From contig OMZO01000011.1 of the NCBI GenBank assembly GCA_900315525.1, positions 1-64,000 of the forward strand: a stretch of 64,000 nucleotides of DNA. Direction: 5' to 3'. Source of the DNA: an uncultured Prevotella sp. (GTDB lineage Bacteria > Bacteroidota > Bacteroidia > Bacteroidales > Bacteroidaceae). Made by a program: the position numbers and the translations under genes. The notes below the pieces were generated by a model. It had not been told where the DNA came from. It was given only the letters and a program-made list of their open reading frames with translations, and did not search any database. This document shows positions 63,617 through 64,000 of this stretch, piece after piece. Positions within the stretch are counted from its first letter, which is position 1; each line of letters opens with the position of its first letter.

Positions 63617-64000
63617 TTAGAAAGGAAGATCATCAGCAGAACCTTCTGCAGCTGGTTCCTGTGCTGGCGGGAATGGTGCTGTAGCGCCAGCTGGCGGGAA
63701 TTGTGCAGCTTGTGGCATACCTGCAGCAGGCTGAACTTGTCCGCGAACTACATTATAGGCGCGGATTTCATTAAACCAACGGCCATTGTATTCATGAGCA
63801 TCAATATCAAACTGTATGGTGAGATCTTCTCCCTGCTGGATATTGAACTGTTTAATACGGTCCTCGCCAAAAACACGGAACACACATTTCCGAGGATACT
63901 GACCAGGAACCTCGATAACAAATTCCTGCGACATCCAAGGATTGCCGGTTCTGTTAGACACGCCACTGTTTGCCGGAAGTACGGCGATAATTTTACCTGT
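63617..64000 (-). CDS. DUF3127 (OB-fold, SSB-like) protein, 5' end cut by window edge
   Basis: 127 codons are visible, open to the edge. TGKIIAVLPANSGVSNRTG, NPWMSQEFVIEVPGQYPRKC, then FDIDAHEYNGRWFNEIRAYN match DUF3127. A Pro/Ala/Gln-rich linker and an acidic DDLPF end recall the SSB C-terminal tip that recruits repair proteins. Probably binds single-stranded DNA (inference). A GTG inside the frame is not the start, since the family motif begins before it; only a few N-terminal residues are missing. Confidence 0.88.
   Translation of the reverse strand, partial: TGKIIAVLPANSGVSNRTGNPWMSQEFVIEVPGQYPRKCVFRVFGEDRIKQFNIQQGEDLTIQFDIDAHEYNGRWFNEIRAYNVVRGQVQPAAGMPQAAQFPPAGATAPFPPAQEPAAEGSADDLPF

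Overview
The window looks like a chromosomal segment of a Bacteroidota bacterium, most likely Prevotellaceae (Prevotella/Segatella-like). The signs are: many promoters of the Bacteroidota type (TTG, about 20 nt, TAnnTTTG) a short distance before genes; no consistent Shine-Dalgarno; a 3-phosphoglycerate dehydrogenase of the Bacteroidota/Entamoeba type with Lys in place of the catalytic His; a one-domain starch synthase next to a DUF4270 lipoprotein; a DUF5687 membrane protein; and GH5 plant-polysaccharide hydrolases. All taxonomic and functional calls come from reading the sequence; no database search was run.

The left 12 kb is accessory. The edge cuts an IS4-type (DUF4372) transposase (1-186, minus). 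It is followed by about 600 nt of AT-rich, repeat-dense non-coding DNA: a 30-bp perfect palindrome, a triple 8-bp repeat, four copies of CCCT-N7-GTTGAAT, and TTGGCA-type repeats every 11 bp. Then comes a two-gene unit: an orphan sigma-70 region-2 protein and an M15 peptidase carrying an in-frame palindromic insertion. From its own promoter, a seven-gene unit (2005-11707) encodes a large VgrG-type hub/spike, a second hub-less spike-like protein, a protein resembling ribosome recycling factor, a STAS anti-sigma-antagonist, a membrane SpoIIE/PP2C phosphatase with a periplasmic helical sensor, a Sel1 protein and a secreted rhodanese. No sheath, tube, baseplate or ClpV gene is present. This is the best candidate for an undescribed system: a detached spike module under partner-switch (STAS/PP2C) control.

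12-30 kb is mostly housekeeping: serC-serA, two GH5 enzymes on the opposite strand, a HIT protein with DUF1015, an EptA-like phosphoethanolamine transferase, tRNA-Ser(CGA), a yigZ-like gene, carB diverging from a PcrA/UvrD helicase, a 40-residue protein missed by size filters, a DUF4270 lipoprotein and a short GT5 protein.

30-45 kb holds recQ, an AraC-type regulator, dipeptidyl peptidase III, an AlkD-like protein, a Fur-family regulator, purA-hisS fused by overlap to a CE12 esterase with a pectinesterase-like stub, a cytidylate-kinase-like protein, a cupin lipoprotein, an orphan histidine kinase, a gene-free 770-nt gap with an orphan promoter/hairpin pair, a reverse rubrerythrin, a beta-helix lipoprotein, cytidine deaminase and a glucosaminidase-LysM protein.

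45-64 kb holds tRNA-Lys(CTT)-Thr(CGT)-Gly(CCC), ftsK-lolA-DUF5687, an RNase D-like nuclease with an RlmI-like methyltransferase and tilS, galE, the tightly overlapping lon-tgt-LptF/G-DEAD helicase-ispE run, trmN6 with a nitrilase-family amidase, and a DUF3127 protein cut by the right edge.
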